A DNA stretch of 64,000 nt from Flavobacterium hydrocarbonoxydans. Its GTDB lineage: Bacteria > Bacteroidota > Bacteroidia > Flavobacteriales > Flavobacteriaceae. The position numbers were made by a program, and so were the translations under genes. Location: contig NZ_WSTB01000003.1 of the NCBI RefSeq assembly GCF_009789235.1, positions 124,001-188,000 of the forward strand, given 5' to 3'. Below are positions 1-8,443 of this stretch, one piece after another; position 1 is the first letter of the stretch, and the number at the start of each line of letters is the position of its first letter. The notes below the pieces were generated by a model. It was given only the letters and a program-made list of their open reading frames with translations, did not search any database and was not told the origin of the DNA.

Positions 1-131
1 TTTTATTTTAATTGTTGTCATTATTTATTCGCATTTCTACTTCCTGTCTTATTTTCACATTACCATGCATAAAGCTAAAATTATTAAGTAATGATTTTAA
101 AAGTTTACTCTGCAAATATATAAAAATCTAA

Positions 132-212
132 ATATATCAAGCAATTATTTTTTATAAATTTAGATTTAATTTAGAATCTTGCTTGATATATTAAGCAAAT
201 AATGTATATTTG
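132..212 (+). promoter_or_regulatory. Promoter and palindromic operator of the XRE/ImmA pair
   Basis: A near-perfect 20-bp palindrome, TTGCTTGATATATTAAGCAA, lies at 179-198. A further half-site, ATATATCAAGCAA, lies at 132-144. Directly after the palindrome, TATATTTG at 205-212 matches the Bacteroidota -7 consensus TAnnTTTG, and the start codon follows at 224. A palindrome overlapping the promoter of an XRE regulator fits autorepression; this is inferred from position and symmetry only. Confidence 0.6.
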
Positions 213-223
213 CAGAAAAAACA

Positions 224-580
224 ATGATGAGTTCACTCGGAGCATCTTTAAAAGATGCAAGAAAAAATGTAGGGCTTACATTGAGACAAGTAGAAGAAAT
301 GACAGATATTTCTAATGCTTATCTTAGCCAGCTAGAAAATGATAAGATTAAAAACCCATCAGTTAATATCTTATCAAAACTATCATCTTTATATAAAGTG
401 TCCCTAAAAACACTTCTTTCAAATGCAAAAATGATAGATAAAAAAGAAGCCCGCCAGGAAGAAATTAATTTAAGCTTTGCTCAAAAAATAGCTTTTCGAG
501 CAGAAGACCTAACGGAAGAAGAAAGAAATGATGTTTTAAAATATTTAGAATTTATTAAATCACGTAAAAGTAATATATGA
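224..580 (+). CDS. XRE-family helix-turn-helix transcriptional regulator
   Basis: A 118-residue protein with a classic XRE/Cro-CI helix-turn-helix in residues about 5-65: LRQVEEMTDISNAYLSQLEN is the helix-turn-helix core, followed by the NPSVNILSKLSSLY segment usual in the family. The C-terminal 50 residues are charged and may be for dimerisation or contact with the partner protease. The stop overlaps the start of the next gene by 4 bp, so the two are translationally coupled. XRE plus ImmA/IrrE peptidase pairs are known from integrative elements, where the peptidase cleaves or inactivates the repressor. A palindrome just upstream suggests autoregulation. The DNA target and the triggering signal are unknown. 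Confidence 0.9.
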   Translation: MMSSLGASLKDARKNVGLTLRQVEEMTDISNAYLSQLENDKIKNPSVNILSKLSSLYKVSLKTLLSNAKMIDKKEARQEEINLSFAQKIAFRAEDLTEEERNDVLKYLEFIKSRKSNI

Positions 581-1491
581 TAGATGATTTTACTCGTAAA
601 GAAATTGAAAAAATATCACATAATATTTTAAAAGAAAGCAAATCTTTCGATATTTTCCCTACACCAGTAGACAAAATTTTATCATATTCCGATTTTGCGC
701 TTGATAACAAAATAGACTTACAGAATATTGACGATTCTTTTTTTGACTCATTCAAAGAAAAACTAGTTGATCCTTCCAAAAAAGCCCTAATGCATGCTCT
801 TTCGAAAATAAAAGGTTTTTTCTATCGAGAAGAGAAAACTATATACATTGATGCAGAGCTTGATAAAAATCTTGGCAAAAAGAATTTTGTAAAATTACAT
901 GAAATTGGTCATGGTGTTTTGTCATGGCAAAATGAAGTCATCTTAGCTTTAGATAACGATGAAACTTTAAGTGAAGAGTATGATGAACAATTTGAAGCAG
1001 AAGCTAACTATTTCGCATCATTAACACTATTTCAACATGATCGATTTCTAGAAGAGTGTGAAAAGTTAAGTTTAGGACTGGGAGCGGTTATGGAAATAAG
1101 TAAAAAATTTGGCGCATCGGTACATTCCTCTTTTAGAAATTATGTCTTACAATCAAAAAACAAATGTGCTTTACTTGTTTTAAACCATCCAGTAAATAAA
1201 AATGGTTTTGTAAACACATTGACTACAAGAGACTTATTTTACTCAAAAAAATTCCTAGAGGAGTTTGGTGAACTACAACTTCCAGATGAATTTGGATTTA
1301 AATGGTCTTTTGTTCAAGACTTTAAGTTTAAAAAGAAATTTCATGAAAATGGCGTAATTTCTTTAAACACAAAAGAAGGAGAAGACCTAAAAGCAAGCTA
1401 TCATTTCTTTAATAATACGTATAATAGTTTTGTGTTCTTTTTTCCAAAAGGTGAGAAAAATAGGGCCAAAACTAAAATAATTTTAAAATAG
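577..1491 (+). CDS. ImmA/IrrE-family metallo-endopeptidase
   Basis: A 304-residue cytosolic protein with the zinc-protease motif HEIGH (residues 108-112) and a downstream acidic stretch (EEYDEQFEAEANYFAS) that supplies the likely third zinc ligand; both are typical of the ImmA/IrrE (COG2856) family. The C-terminal 100 residues are a separate domain with no family I recognise. Its start overlaps the stop of the XRE regulator, so it probably acts on that regulator, as ImmA does on ImmR in ICEBs1 or IrrE on DdrO in Deinococcus; that is inference from the family. The gene converges with the HerA gene, about 50 bp apart. Relevance to defence or element induction is suggested only by the neighbourhood. 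Confidence 0.88.
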   Translation: MIDDFTRKEIEKISHNILKESKSFDIFPTPVDKILSYSDFALDNKIDLQNIDDSFFDSFKEKLVDPSKKALMHALSKIKGFFYREEKTIYIDAELDKNLGKKNFVKLHEIGHGVLSWQNEVILALDNDETLSEEYDEQFEAEANYFASLTLFQHDRFLEECEKLSLGLGAVMEISKKFGASVHSSFRNYVLQSKNKCALLVLNHPVNKNGFVNTLTTRDLFYSKKFLEEFGELQLPDEFGFKWSFVQDFKFKKKFHENGVISLNTKEGEDLKASYHFFNNTYNSFVFFFPKGEKNRAKTKIILK

Positions 1492-1542
1492 TTGCTTGCC
1501 TGTTCAATTACATATGTCATAATATATTAAAGTAAAAATATA

Positions 1543-3429
1543 TTATTTCCATTTTGATGTTAACACGATAGTTTCGTTATGAGGTTTATACTGATCTAAC
1601 AGTTTATCTATCTTCATTACAACAGGAAGATCAGCTGACAGTCCTGCAAGAATACATCCTCCTTGAGGTAATATTGATAGGCTGTCAAATGATATTTTAT
1701 CTAAATAAGAAACTGTTCTGCCTATCGCTTCAATATCTTTATTATTGATCAATCTATGCAGAAAATAGTTATGTAGCTGGGATATTATTGTATCGGATAT
1801 ATCATAAGGCCTCTGGCTAGATATAGTTAAAAAGACTCCGAATTTTCTACCCTCTTTAATTATTTCTTCAAAAGTTTCTAATCGGTAATCTTTCCATGTT
1901 TCGCTTTCTCTAATTGAGTTACGCGACAAAATATTATGCGCCTCGTCCACAATAATATTTAAATATTTTTGTCTATCAAGATTGCTTGTTTTAAAGAACT
2001 CATAATAATATTTGCAGATAACTAATGGAATTATTTTTTTCATCTCAACATTTACATCATTCAGATTTATAACTACTAACGGTTTTTTATTTGTTATGAT
2101 CTTGTCTTCATTTATAACAGCAAATACTTTTGTAATTTCAGAAAACTTACTTTCCAATCTATTATATAAAGGTCCAATATGCTCTTTTGAATAATACCCT
2201 TTAGTTATTACGTCGAAATAATTTATTATTATTTGAATTCTGATTTTAACAAAAGCATTATTTTTTGATAAGTCAATTGTAAGGGAGTAAATTATTTCAT
2301 TCAATCTTTGCAAAAAAGCAAGTGAATTATCACTGCTTTTAATATTGTATAAAGTATATTGACCAAATTCAATACGAAGCCCACTTTTTAATTTGTTTTT
2401 AACCTCCTTTATATTTGGAAACATCCCCGTTATGTTATTTAGTCTCAGAATTTCGTCAAGAAAAAAGATATGAAAATCTTTGTCCAAATTTTTACCTCCT
2501 TGCGTCAAAATAGCAGCAACAGTATTATAAATAAGGCCTTTAATACCTGCTTCTGTTTTTGTATTATCTACTAAATATTTTTTAACCAGACAACTATTAA
2601 GAAAAGGTTTCTGGGTCTGATCTGTTGCTTTTAATAGTATTGACCAGAATGTTAAATCATTAATTACAGATTCCGGAATAGGAAATCTATCTTTATCAAA
2701 CTTGGATGTGGAGAGGAAAAAACGGTTTTTAAATTCCTTATCAATAATTATATTATCATTTTCGTTCTCAATAGCATATTCACCGTTAAAATCTATAAGT
2801 ATGAATTTTGCATTATTTCTAAATTCTTGATTATCCTTATATTTATTAAGAAGTTCATAATAAATTTTAGACAAAGTATATGACTTACCACTTCCTGTAT
2901 TTCCAAAAATTCCTATATGGCTGGCAAAAAGTTTATCAACTCCAAGTTCAATTCTTGTGTTTGTTTCATTAAGTAAAGTTCCTATTTTGATTTTATCCTC
3001 ATCAATTCTGGCAAAGCTATGAATGCAATTAAATTCTAAATCATTCAATAGAAAGCAGTCATTATCTATTAGCGGAAGTTCTTTCAGTCCTTGACGAAAT
3101 ATATTATTTTCAATATATCCTACAAGGGTAACATTTAGAAATCTTTTAATCTTATTTCTATGGGCACTATAATTATTAGCTTCGAGATTTATATCTTCAG
3201 ATATAAACTCCCCTTCTATTTTTCCAATAACTTCGTTAAAGCCTTTTCCGATTTTGACGTACGAACCAACAGAAACATTTTTGATAATACGTCCATCATA
3301 AAGGAGATGTGGCGCATTTTTATTTTTATCAACTTTTACTAAGATATTCTTTCCTTTTACTTCGCTTACAGCTCCTATTTTTAGAACTGATTCTGCTACT
3401 AGATTGTTATTTGTTACTTCGTTTATCAT
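1543..3429 (-). CDS. herA: HerA-type hexameric ATPase/translocase of a SIR2-HerA-like system
   Basis: A 628-residue protein. Residues about 15-80 resemble the N-terminal HAS-barrel; Walker A is GNTGSGKS at 176-183; a Walker B-like IIVDEAHN lies near residue 490, followed by EGRKFGVFLTISSQRP, the sensor segment typical of HerA/FtsK-like (DUF87) translocases. It starts 5 bp after the stop of the SIR2-domain gene, so the two form one operon. In described SIR2-HerA anti-phage systems the HerA hexamer assembles with SIR2 subunits and the complex degrades NAD+ or attacks DNA upon infection. Role here is inferred from the gene pair. No frameshift or missing ATPase motif is seen. Confidence 0.87.
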   Translation of the reverse strand: MINEVTNNNLVAESVLKIGAVSEVKGKNILVKVDKNKNAPHLLYDGRIIKNVSVGSYVKIGKGFNEVIGKIEGEFISEDINLEANNYSAHRNKIKRFLNVTLVGYIENNIFRQGLKELPLIDNDCFLLNDLEFNCIHSFARIDEDKIKIGTLLNETNTRIELGVDKLFASHIGIFGNTGSGKSYTLSKIYYELLNKYKDNQEFRNNAKFILIDFNGEYAIENENDNIIIDKEFKNRFFLSTSKFDKDRFPIPESVINDLTFWSILLKATDQTQKPFLNSCLVKKYLVDNTKTEAGIKGLIYNTVAAILTQGGKNLDKDFHIFFLDEILRLNNITGMFPNIKEVKNKLKSGLRIEFGQYTLYNIKSSDNSLAFLQRLNEIIYSLTIDLSKNNAFVKIRIQIIINYFDVITKGYYSKEHIGPLYNRLESKFSEITKVFAVINEDKIITNKKPLVVINLNDVNVEMKKIIPLVICKYYYEFFKTSNLDRQKYLNIIVDEAHNILSRNSIRESETWKDYRLETFEEIIKEGRKFGVFLTISSQRPYDISDTIISQLHNYFLHRLINNKDIEAIGRTVSYLDKISFDSLSILPQGGCILAGLSADLPVVMKIDKLLDQYKPHNETIVLTSKWK

Positions 3430-3434
3430 TACCG

Positions 3435-4649
3435 CTACTTTTTATCCTTTCCCGTATCAATCTTGCTTTTATCTTCATCAGAATCTTCTGAATTAATTGA
3501 TAAGTCAAATCGAGAAGCTAGTTTTAAGAAAACTGATGAAACTACTTTCTTAAAATCATATCCTATAAGATCTGTATATAAATTTTTATACTTCAGTTTA
3601 GGAAACAGCGTTTCTATATACGTTTTTCCTGAATCACTAAAATTAAAAACAATTATTAACAAGGTTGGATTAGAATTTAAGGCTCTTCTGGTTATTTCTT
3701 TTATATGTTCATCTGCAAAAGAAAACCCACTTACAAACATTACAGAATTTTCTCTCTCCAAAATATTTGAATACATCCTCATCTGTTCATAATATTCTAA
3801 TCTTAGTGTGGTATTTTCAAACTTTTCTTTTGTCGGGTTTATCATAACCAACTTATCATACTCTTCAATAAACTTTTCATATGAGGCAATGTCGAGATCC
3901 GTGAAATCTCTTTTAATAAGTTCATTTTTTAACTCAAAATAATCTCTGGGAATAATTCCTCCACCATCATCCTTAACTAAGGTTATCAATTCATCGTCCG
4001 AAAATGTTATTTTATTTAAATTTATTAAAACTTCAGCATTCTCATTATAACGAATTACGTCCTCACTGCTTTTGTCCCAAGTTATAGACCCATGAAGCTT
4101 AAATAGATTAAAAAGAGGTAGTTCAGAACTAATACTATACTGAGAGCTATTTTTGAAAAAAGATTTCTGATAATTAGAAGTATCAAATGTCTGATTAAAT
4201 TTACCACTGAATCCATCATTAAACTCCAGTCCCAATTTGTCTAGATTTACATCCAAAAATAAATCCATATTGGTAGTAAAAATATTTACTTCCTTCGGAA
4301 GAAGTTTATTTCGTCGTTTTAATACCAACACATTTAAAGCCTGCAAAAAATCAATATAGTTTTTGTTGGTATCATTAAATTCAATTTCTTTTTCAGGAGA
4401 AAGAGCAAAATCTTCTTGAATCAGTTTAATATTTCCTCTAATACATTTTTCGTAGTACCAATACTTAATGGACACATTTAACACTTTGTACCACTTCTCT
4501 AATTTATCTTCATGTGATTCCTTATCTAATTCTGTTAATAGAGTTTCTATATTTGAAAGTGTTTCTAAATAATTTCTTGAGGCACCCGAGCCAATTAAAA
4601 AATTGAAATGGCTGCTTTCAATTATCTTAAGAATATTTTCGTTGTCCAT
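3435..4649 (-). CDS. SIR2-domain protein, likely NADase effector of the SIR2-HerA pair
   Basis: A 404-residue soluble protein with SIR2 hallmarks: GSGAS nucleotide loop at residues 20-24, TTNMD with the catalytic-type Asn at 127, and LHGSITW with the catalytic-type His at 186. A late GFSFADEHI segment matches the C-terminal part of SIR2_2-like domains. Residues of the NAD-binding site therefore look intact. In defence systems such domains usually hydrolyse NAD+ to stop infected cells. The last 25 residues are highly charged (Asp, Glu, Ser, Lys) and probably disordered. It is followed after 5 bp by the HerA gene. The 162 bp upstream hold no gene and separate it from the HNH/ATPase pair on the same strand. 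Confidence 0.85.
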   Translation of the reverse strand: MDNENILKIIESSHFNFLIGSGASRNYLETLSNIETLLTELDKESHEDKLEKWYKVLNVSIKYWYYEKCIRGNIKLIQEDFALSPEKEIEFNDTNKNYIDFLQALNVLVLKRRNKLLPKEVNIFTTNMDLFLDVNLDKLGLEFNDGFSGKFNQTFDTSNYQKSFFKNSSQYSISSELPLFNLFKLHGSITWDKSSEDVIRYNENAEVLINLNKITFSDDELITLVKDDGGGIIPRDYFELKNELIKRDFTDLDIASYEKFIEEYDKLVMINPTKEKFENTTLRLEYYEQMRMYSNILERENSVMFVSGFSFADEHIKEITRRALNSNPTLLIIVFNFSDSGKTYIETLFPKLKYKNLYTDLIGYDFKKVVSSVFLKLASRFDLSINSEDSDEDKSKIDTGKDKK

Positions 4650-4811
4650 AATTAAATAACTTTTAGAGAAATTATCTACAAATAACTTTAAATTACTTTA
4701 TCTAAATTTGCCTGTAATATATGATAAACAAATAAAACTTTAACAGGTATTTATACTGTTTTTAAGCTATGAAGCTTATACTCTCTTGCTACAAAAACAT
4801 CAATTACTGAC

Positions 4812-5846
4812 CTAAATTACAAGCCCGAACTCTTCCGCTATATCCTTTACCAGTTTGGTATGTATACGTCTGTGTGAATCTGCCGAGCTCAAGTAGTTAC
4901 CGACTATAAGTTCCTTCACCTCGAGTTCAGAATTAAAAATTCTTTTTCCATTTATCTCAAATGTTTTGTATAAGTCTTCGACAGCCGTATTACTGTAGAT
5001 ATAAGAATTTTTAATAACACTTTCTGCTATATCTTTATGATATTTATAGCGGTCATCTAAAGCAAAGACCTCAATGTTTCCTTTAGCTTTAATAGATAAC
5101 GGATCGCTTTTTTTCATTTTTGCACATAAGACCATTTTTAGCTCAAAGCTGTTTGAAGACACAAGAAAATCTACAGCATCGATTTTTGTCCTGAACTGGT
5201 ATATATTTTCTATGGACTCTAAATATGGGTGAATGTTTTTTGCCAGCGAAAATACTTTCTGCCCTTTTAGGGCCCCTGAGTTGCAAAGGGCACAGCTTGG
5301 GATTAAATTATAAAAGGACAGCGATAGATAAGGATATCTCCCCTTATTATAAAAATGATCGAACTGTGGACGTGCCTTGAGTTTCTTTTTCCTTATCGTG
5401 AAAGTATAATTCGCATTGCAATACGGACAGGTGTTCATATTGAGCTTCCGGGCAAGTTTGTAAGCCAGTCTTCCTGAATCTTTTTTGGTAAAAGAATCTA
5501 CCGTTAAGTCATAGTCGAAAACCTTAAATATTTCACCTTTAAACCATGCATTTAACTGTGCATCTGTAATAGGTCTGCCTTTTGAATTGAGCGGATTCTT
5601 AATTTTATAATTCTGTTTTGCGGTATAGGCAATACTTTGAATAAGCTGTATTTCCGCCTCTAACTGATCAGGCCTCCCGCATATTATTGTCCCAAGGCGC
5701 GACGCGAGATGATCCATCACAGGTTTCATCTCATCCTTCTTCCAGTTTGTAAGCTGTTTGAGAATGTCAAATTCCTTGACTATATCTTTATAAAAAGCAA
5801 TTGCCATCTGATCTAATTCCGATAGACTATAGGGAACTTTTACCAT
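4812..5846 (-). CDS. HNH endonuclease-like protein, PtuB-like (Septu)
   Basis: A 344-residue protein with an HNH/zinc-finger core: CPYC at residues 140-143, the DH pair at 163-164, Asn 180 and the second CxxC at 185-188, as in the PtuB/HNH nucleases of Septu systems and of some retrons. The N-terminal 135 residues are helical and carry no recognised domain. The start overlaps the end of the upstream ATPase gene by 20 bp, so the pair is translationally coupled. In Septu the ATPase (PtuA) and nuclease (PtuB) form a complex that cleaves DNA during phage infection. That role is an inference; the HNH residues and the pairing are visible. No reverse transcriptase lies nearby, so this is not a retron module. 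Confidence 0.83.
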   Translation of the reverse strand: MVKVPYSLSELDQMAIAFYKDIVKEFDILKQLTNWKKDEMKPVMDHLASRLGTIICGRPDQLEAEIQLIQSIAYTAKQNYKIKNPLNSKGRPITDAQLNAWFKGEIFKVFDYDLTVDSFTKKDSGRLAYKLARKLNMNTCPYCNANYTFTIRKKKLKARPQFDHFYNKGRYPYLSLSFYNLIPSCALCNSGALKGQKVFSLAKNIHPYLESIENIYQFRTKIDAVDFLVSSNSFELKMVLCAKMKKSDPLSIKAKGNIEVFALDDRYKYHKDIAESVIKNSYIYSNTAVEDLYKTFEINGKRIFNSELEVKELIVGNYLSSADSHRRIHTKLVKDIAEEFGLVI

Positions 5847-7662
5847 TATTTTCTTTAATTATCTGTTCTACTTCTGCAACCTGCCTTTTTAATACTTCCA
5901 ATTTTTCCTGGAGCCCAAATTTCTCAAACCACATATCCTGAAGTTTTTTGCGCAGAACAGGCTCTCCAATACTGTCGATTATTTTCTTATAATTATCATT
6001 GCTCTGCACAACTGTTTCATCATTAAGGTATTTTATGACTTCATTTATTTTATCTTTCGCATATTCTCCAATCAACATCCCGTCCATATAAAAAGAATCT
6101 GAAAAAAGTGTGTGAATATTGGCCGCGAAAGTGTTTGCGTTATGATTGTCTTTTTCAAGAAAAAACGGTTTTCCATCTGCTGACTTCTCTACAAAGAGAA
6201 TATTTGACTTAGGAAGGTCCGAGGTTAAAAAAGGAGCATTAGATGTGAAAATAAGCTGGATTTTATGGCCGTGAAACAAAGAACTTAAAAACCTTATAGT
6301 ATTTTTAAAAAACTTTCTCTGCCATTCAGGATGATAGCCTGTATCTCCTTCATCAATTAAAATAACAATACCATTTCTCATACGGTCTGTCTGCTCATGT
6401 ACTAGTGAATAAAACCGGGACATTAAAGATAAATAGGACTGTTCTCCCGAGCTCAGCGAGTGCCATCTGAATTGTATAAATGAGGTAATACCTTTGATGG
6501 CAGTATATAAGTTCTGAAACTCTTTAAAGTCTGCATCAGCTCCTTTATTCAAGTTAAAATAGGCCTCTCTTTCATTTTTAACTGTTATAATGTTTCCTTC
6601 GATTAATTCAGTTATCAATGTGATGAACAAAGGTACATGTACGGAAAGATTATCTAACTTTTCTATACGTACATGATGTATCTTACCATCACTTTCATAG
6701 GGAAATGTTACTCCCAACATACTGCCGAAAAAACGTGTTATATAACTGTCACGACTGTCGCTTTTTTCAAAATCTATTCCGTGGAAATATGGATTGTTAG
6801 CTGTATATTTTCTTTCTGCTATCAGATAGTTAATAAATACCGAGTACCATAAGTTTCCTATAAAGGCTTCACTTGTACTTTTATATTTCGGAATTATACC
6901 ATTAAGTTTTTTGAGCATACTTGGAACATTTTGATTTTTCCCTCCCTCTTCGAGAAAATAGTCCTGCTCACTAACATCAAGCATGATATGCAGAGACTTA
7001 GGTTTTTCGAATGGCAGTTCCTGTTCTGTTCTGGTAATAAAAACTACTGCCTGATAAACTTCAATCATATGTAATCGCTGTAGTTCACTTGTTTCAGCAA
7101 GCTGTTTTCTTGTGAATTCCAAAGGCTGATTGATTTCACCCAATATCCTTGTTCGCTCTTTGAGAAGCATTGCTGTTGTGGAAATATTTTTTAGTCCGTG
7201 CCAATTAGTAGAGTCTTCATTATAATCTAAAAGATAATTGTAATAAATATATTCGGCATTAACCAATCCATCTGAAGAGCGTACTTTTTTATATTTCTTC
7301 ATTTTAAAATCACAGTCCGTACTATTTTTTAACTCTATTGTCATTGACTCGGGACAGGACACAAAATATTTTTCATCAGATGAATAGACAATTATATCAT
7401 GCTGTATCCTACTGTTTAATCCATCAGGAAAATTATCCTTAATATATTTAAGCACACTGGATTTCCCTGTTCCGTTTTTTCCAATGATTGCACTTACATC
7501 AGTTACGTTTTTCTCCTTGAAAAAATGATCAATGTAATCGGGATTGTCCCTGATAATTAATGAAAAGCTCTCATCCATATGGATAAGGAATTTCGAAGAT
7601 AAATTCACCCCTGCTTCTTTAATTGCATTGAATTCCTTTATCCAGATATAATGTATTTGCAT
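5827..7662 (-). CDS. AAA/ABC-type ATPase, PtuA-like (Septu)
   Basis: The open frame begins at 7839 (670 codons), but the protein proper begins at the internal Met at 7662, giving 611 residues starting MQIHYIWIKEFNAI, typical of this ATPase class. The preceding 59 codons are hydrophobic and basic low-complexity sequence. Walker A is GKNGTGKS at residues 61-68. An SSGEQ signature, a Walker B VILIDEGDTGYHP and a downstream FTSNAPFLTSDLP complete an SMC/RecF-like ATPase head. The last 40 residues form a coiled coil (charged heptads). It overlaps the HNH gene by 20 bp. The combination fits PtuA of Septu; another AAA ATPase-HNH defence family cannot be excluded without a profile search. Confidence 0.83.
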   Translation of the reverse strand: MQIHYIWIKEFNAIKEAGVNLSSKFLIHMDESFSLIIRDNPDYIDHFFKEKNVTDVSAIIGKNGTGKSSVLKYIKDNFPDGLNSRIQHDIIVYSSDEKYFVSCPESMTIELKNSTDCDFKMKKYKKVRSSDGLVNAEYIYYNYLLDYNEDSTNWHGLKNISTTAMLLKERTRILGEINQPLEFTRKQLAETSELQRLHMIEVYQAVVFITRTEQELPFEKPKSLHIMLDVSEQDYFLEEGGKNQNVPSMLKKLNGIIPKYKSTSEAFIGNLWYSVFINYLIAERKYTANNPYFHGIDFEKSDSRDSYITRFFGSMLGVTFPYESDGKIHHVRIEKLDNLSVHVPLFITLITELIEGNIITVKNEREAYFNLNKGADADFKEFQNLYTAIKGITSFIQFRWHSLSSGEQSYLSLMSRFYSLVHEQTDRMRNGIVILIDEGDTGYHPEWQRKFFKNTIRFLSSLFHGHKIQLIFTSNAPFLTSDLPKSNILFVEKSADGKPFFLEKDNHNANTFAANIHTLFSDSFYMDGMLIGEYAKDKINEVIKYLNDETVVQSNDNYKKIIDSIGEPVLRKKLQDMWFEKFGLQEKLEVLKRQVAEVEQIIKENNGKSSL

Positions 7663-7977
7663 TCTTTTAAAATTGTATTTGATTGATTTTTTTTTCGACC
7701 TTTTCTTACTTATTGCCACTACTATGCTAAGTAGAAAATACAAAGCAGTTTTTTTTAAGGTTACTAATATAAAACATTTCCTGTTAAGACAGAACAGCAC
7801 TTTAATTTCCAAAAACACCTTTGCAAATAAGGCCCTCATTCAGTGTGAAATAAGCAACATTTTATGATGAATTATCATGAAAAACAAAAAAAGCCTGTAA
7901 CAGCGTATTTTTAGAAGGTTTCAGCGCATTTGCACAGTGGATTGGATAACTATTTTACCAAAAAATCTTAAGACTAT
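7663..7977. other. Gene-free stretch between the ATPase gene and the recombinase remnant
   Basis: This 315-bp stretch includes the rejected 5' extension of the ATPase frame (7663-7839) and 138 bp of AT-rich DNA. The minus strand directly follows the serine-recombinase fragment, where the missing C-terminal end of that gene would be expected, but I can read no convincing remaining recombinase sequence. The promoter of the ATPase/HNH pair should lie here; no clear TAnnTTTG box stands out. Confidence 0.4.
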
Positions 7978-8304
7978 CTATTTAACTTTACACAAATTTT
8001 TCATTTTTTGATAATCATCAGCATCAATTTGCCTAGTTGCCAAAAGTTCTCTTGCTTTTGACAAGCTTTTTTCATAACTGGAAATCTGCCCTACAATTTG
8101 AGTTTTTTCTAATCCAGCTGCAGATTTATGCCCGTTATAAATTTCTAGTATCACTTTTGAATACAATTTAACTACAGGTTCTAGCAACATAAAATCTTTC
8201 AGGCTATATATAAAAATAGAATTTGCGGTTTCTGAGTTGGTTCTATGTTTACAGCTATTTTCACAGTGATAATAGTAATAGAGATTATTGCATTTCCCTC
8301 TGCC
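7978..8304 (-). pseudogene. C-terminal remnant of a large serine recombinase
   Basis: The minus-strand frame, open from 8436, becomes recognisable from about 8304: a zinc-ribbon-like YYYYHCENSCKHR, then a helical segment ending SLSKARELLATRQIDADDY, which closely follows the C-terminal coiled-coil pattern of large serine recombinases of Bacteroidota. The catalytic domain, the recombinase domain and the first half of the zinc ribbon are missing in frame. Just upstream a different frame reads RVKGNFSVHF and LTLREAEGN, which resembles the expected LRGNF..C...LTGS ribbon start, implying a frameshift. The frame also stops early at 7978, where intact proteins continue. It is a decayed mobile-element gene marking the island's history. 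Confidence 0.62.
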
Positions 8305-8443
8305 TCCCGCAATGTTAAAAAATGTACTGAAAAATTTCCTTTTACACGCCGTTTTAATATTCTTGCTTATAAAACCCAAAAAGGCGCTGGTTTTGTATTT
8401 TTTTTTAAAAGGATTATTCTTATATTTACCATCCAATTTTGAA

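Noticed and set aside
7663..7839. 59-codon extension of the ATPase frame
   Set aside because: Basic and hydrophobic low-complexity sequence ahead of the conserved MQIHYIWIKEF start; not expected in this ATPase class.
4812..7977. Retron with PtuAB effector
   Set aside because: No reverse transcriptase and no msr/msd-like inverted structure could be found next to the ATPase/HNH pair.
8288..8443. 5' extension of the kinase frame
   Set aside because: The extra 52 codons are hydrophobic low-complexity sequence, antisense to the recombinase remnant, and do not resemble kinase N-termini; the ATG at 8444 gives a normal start.
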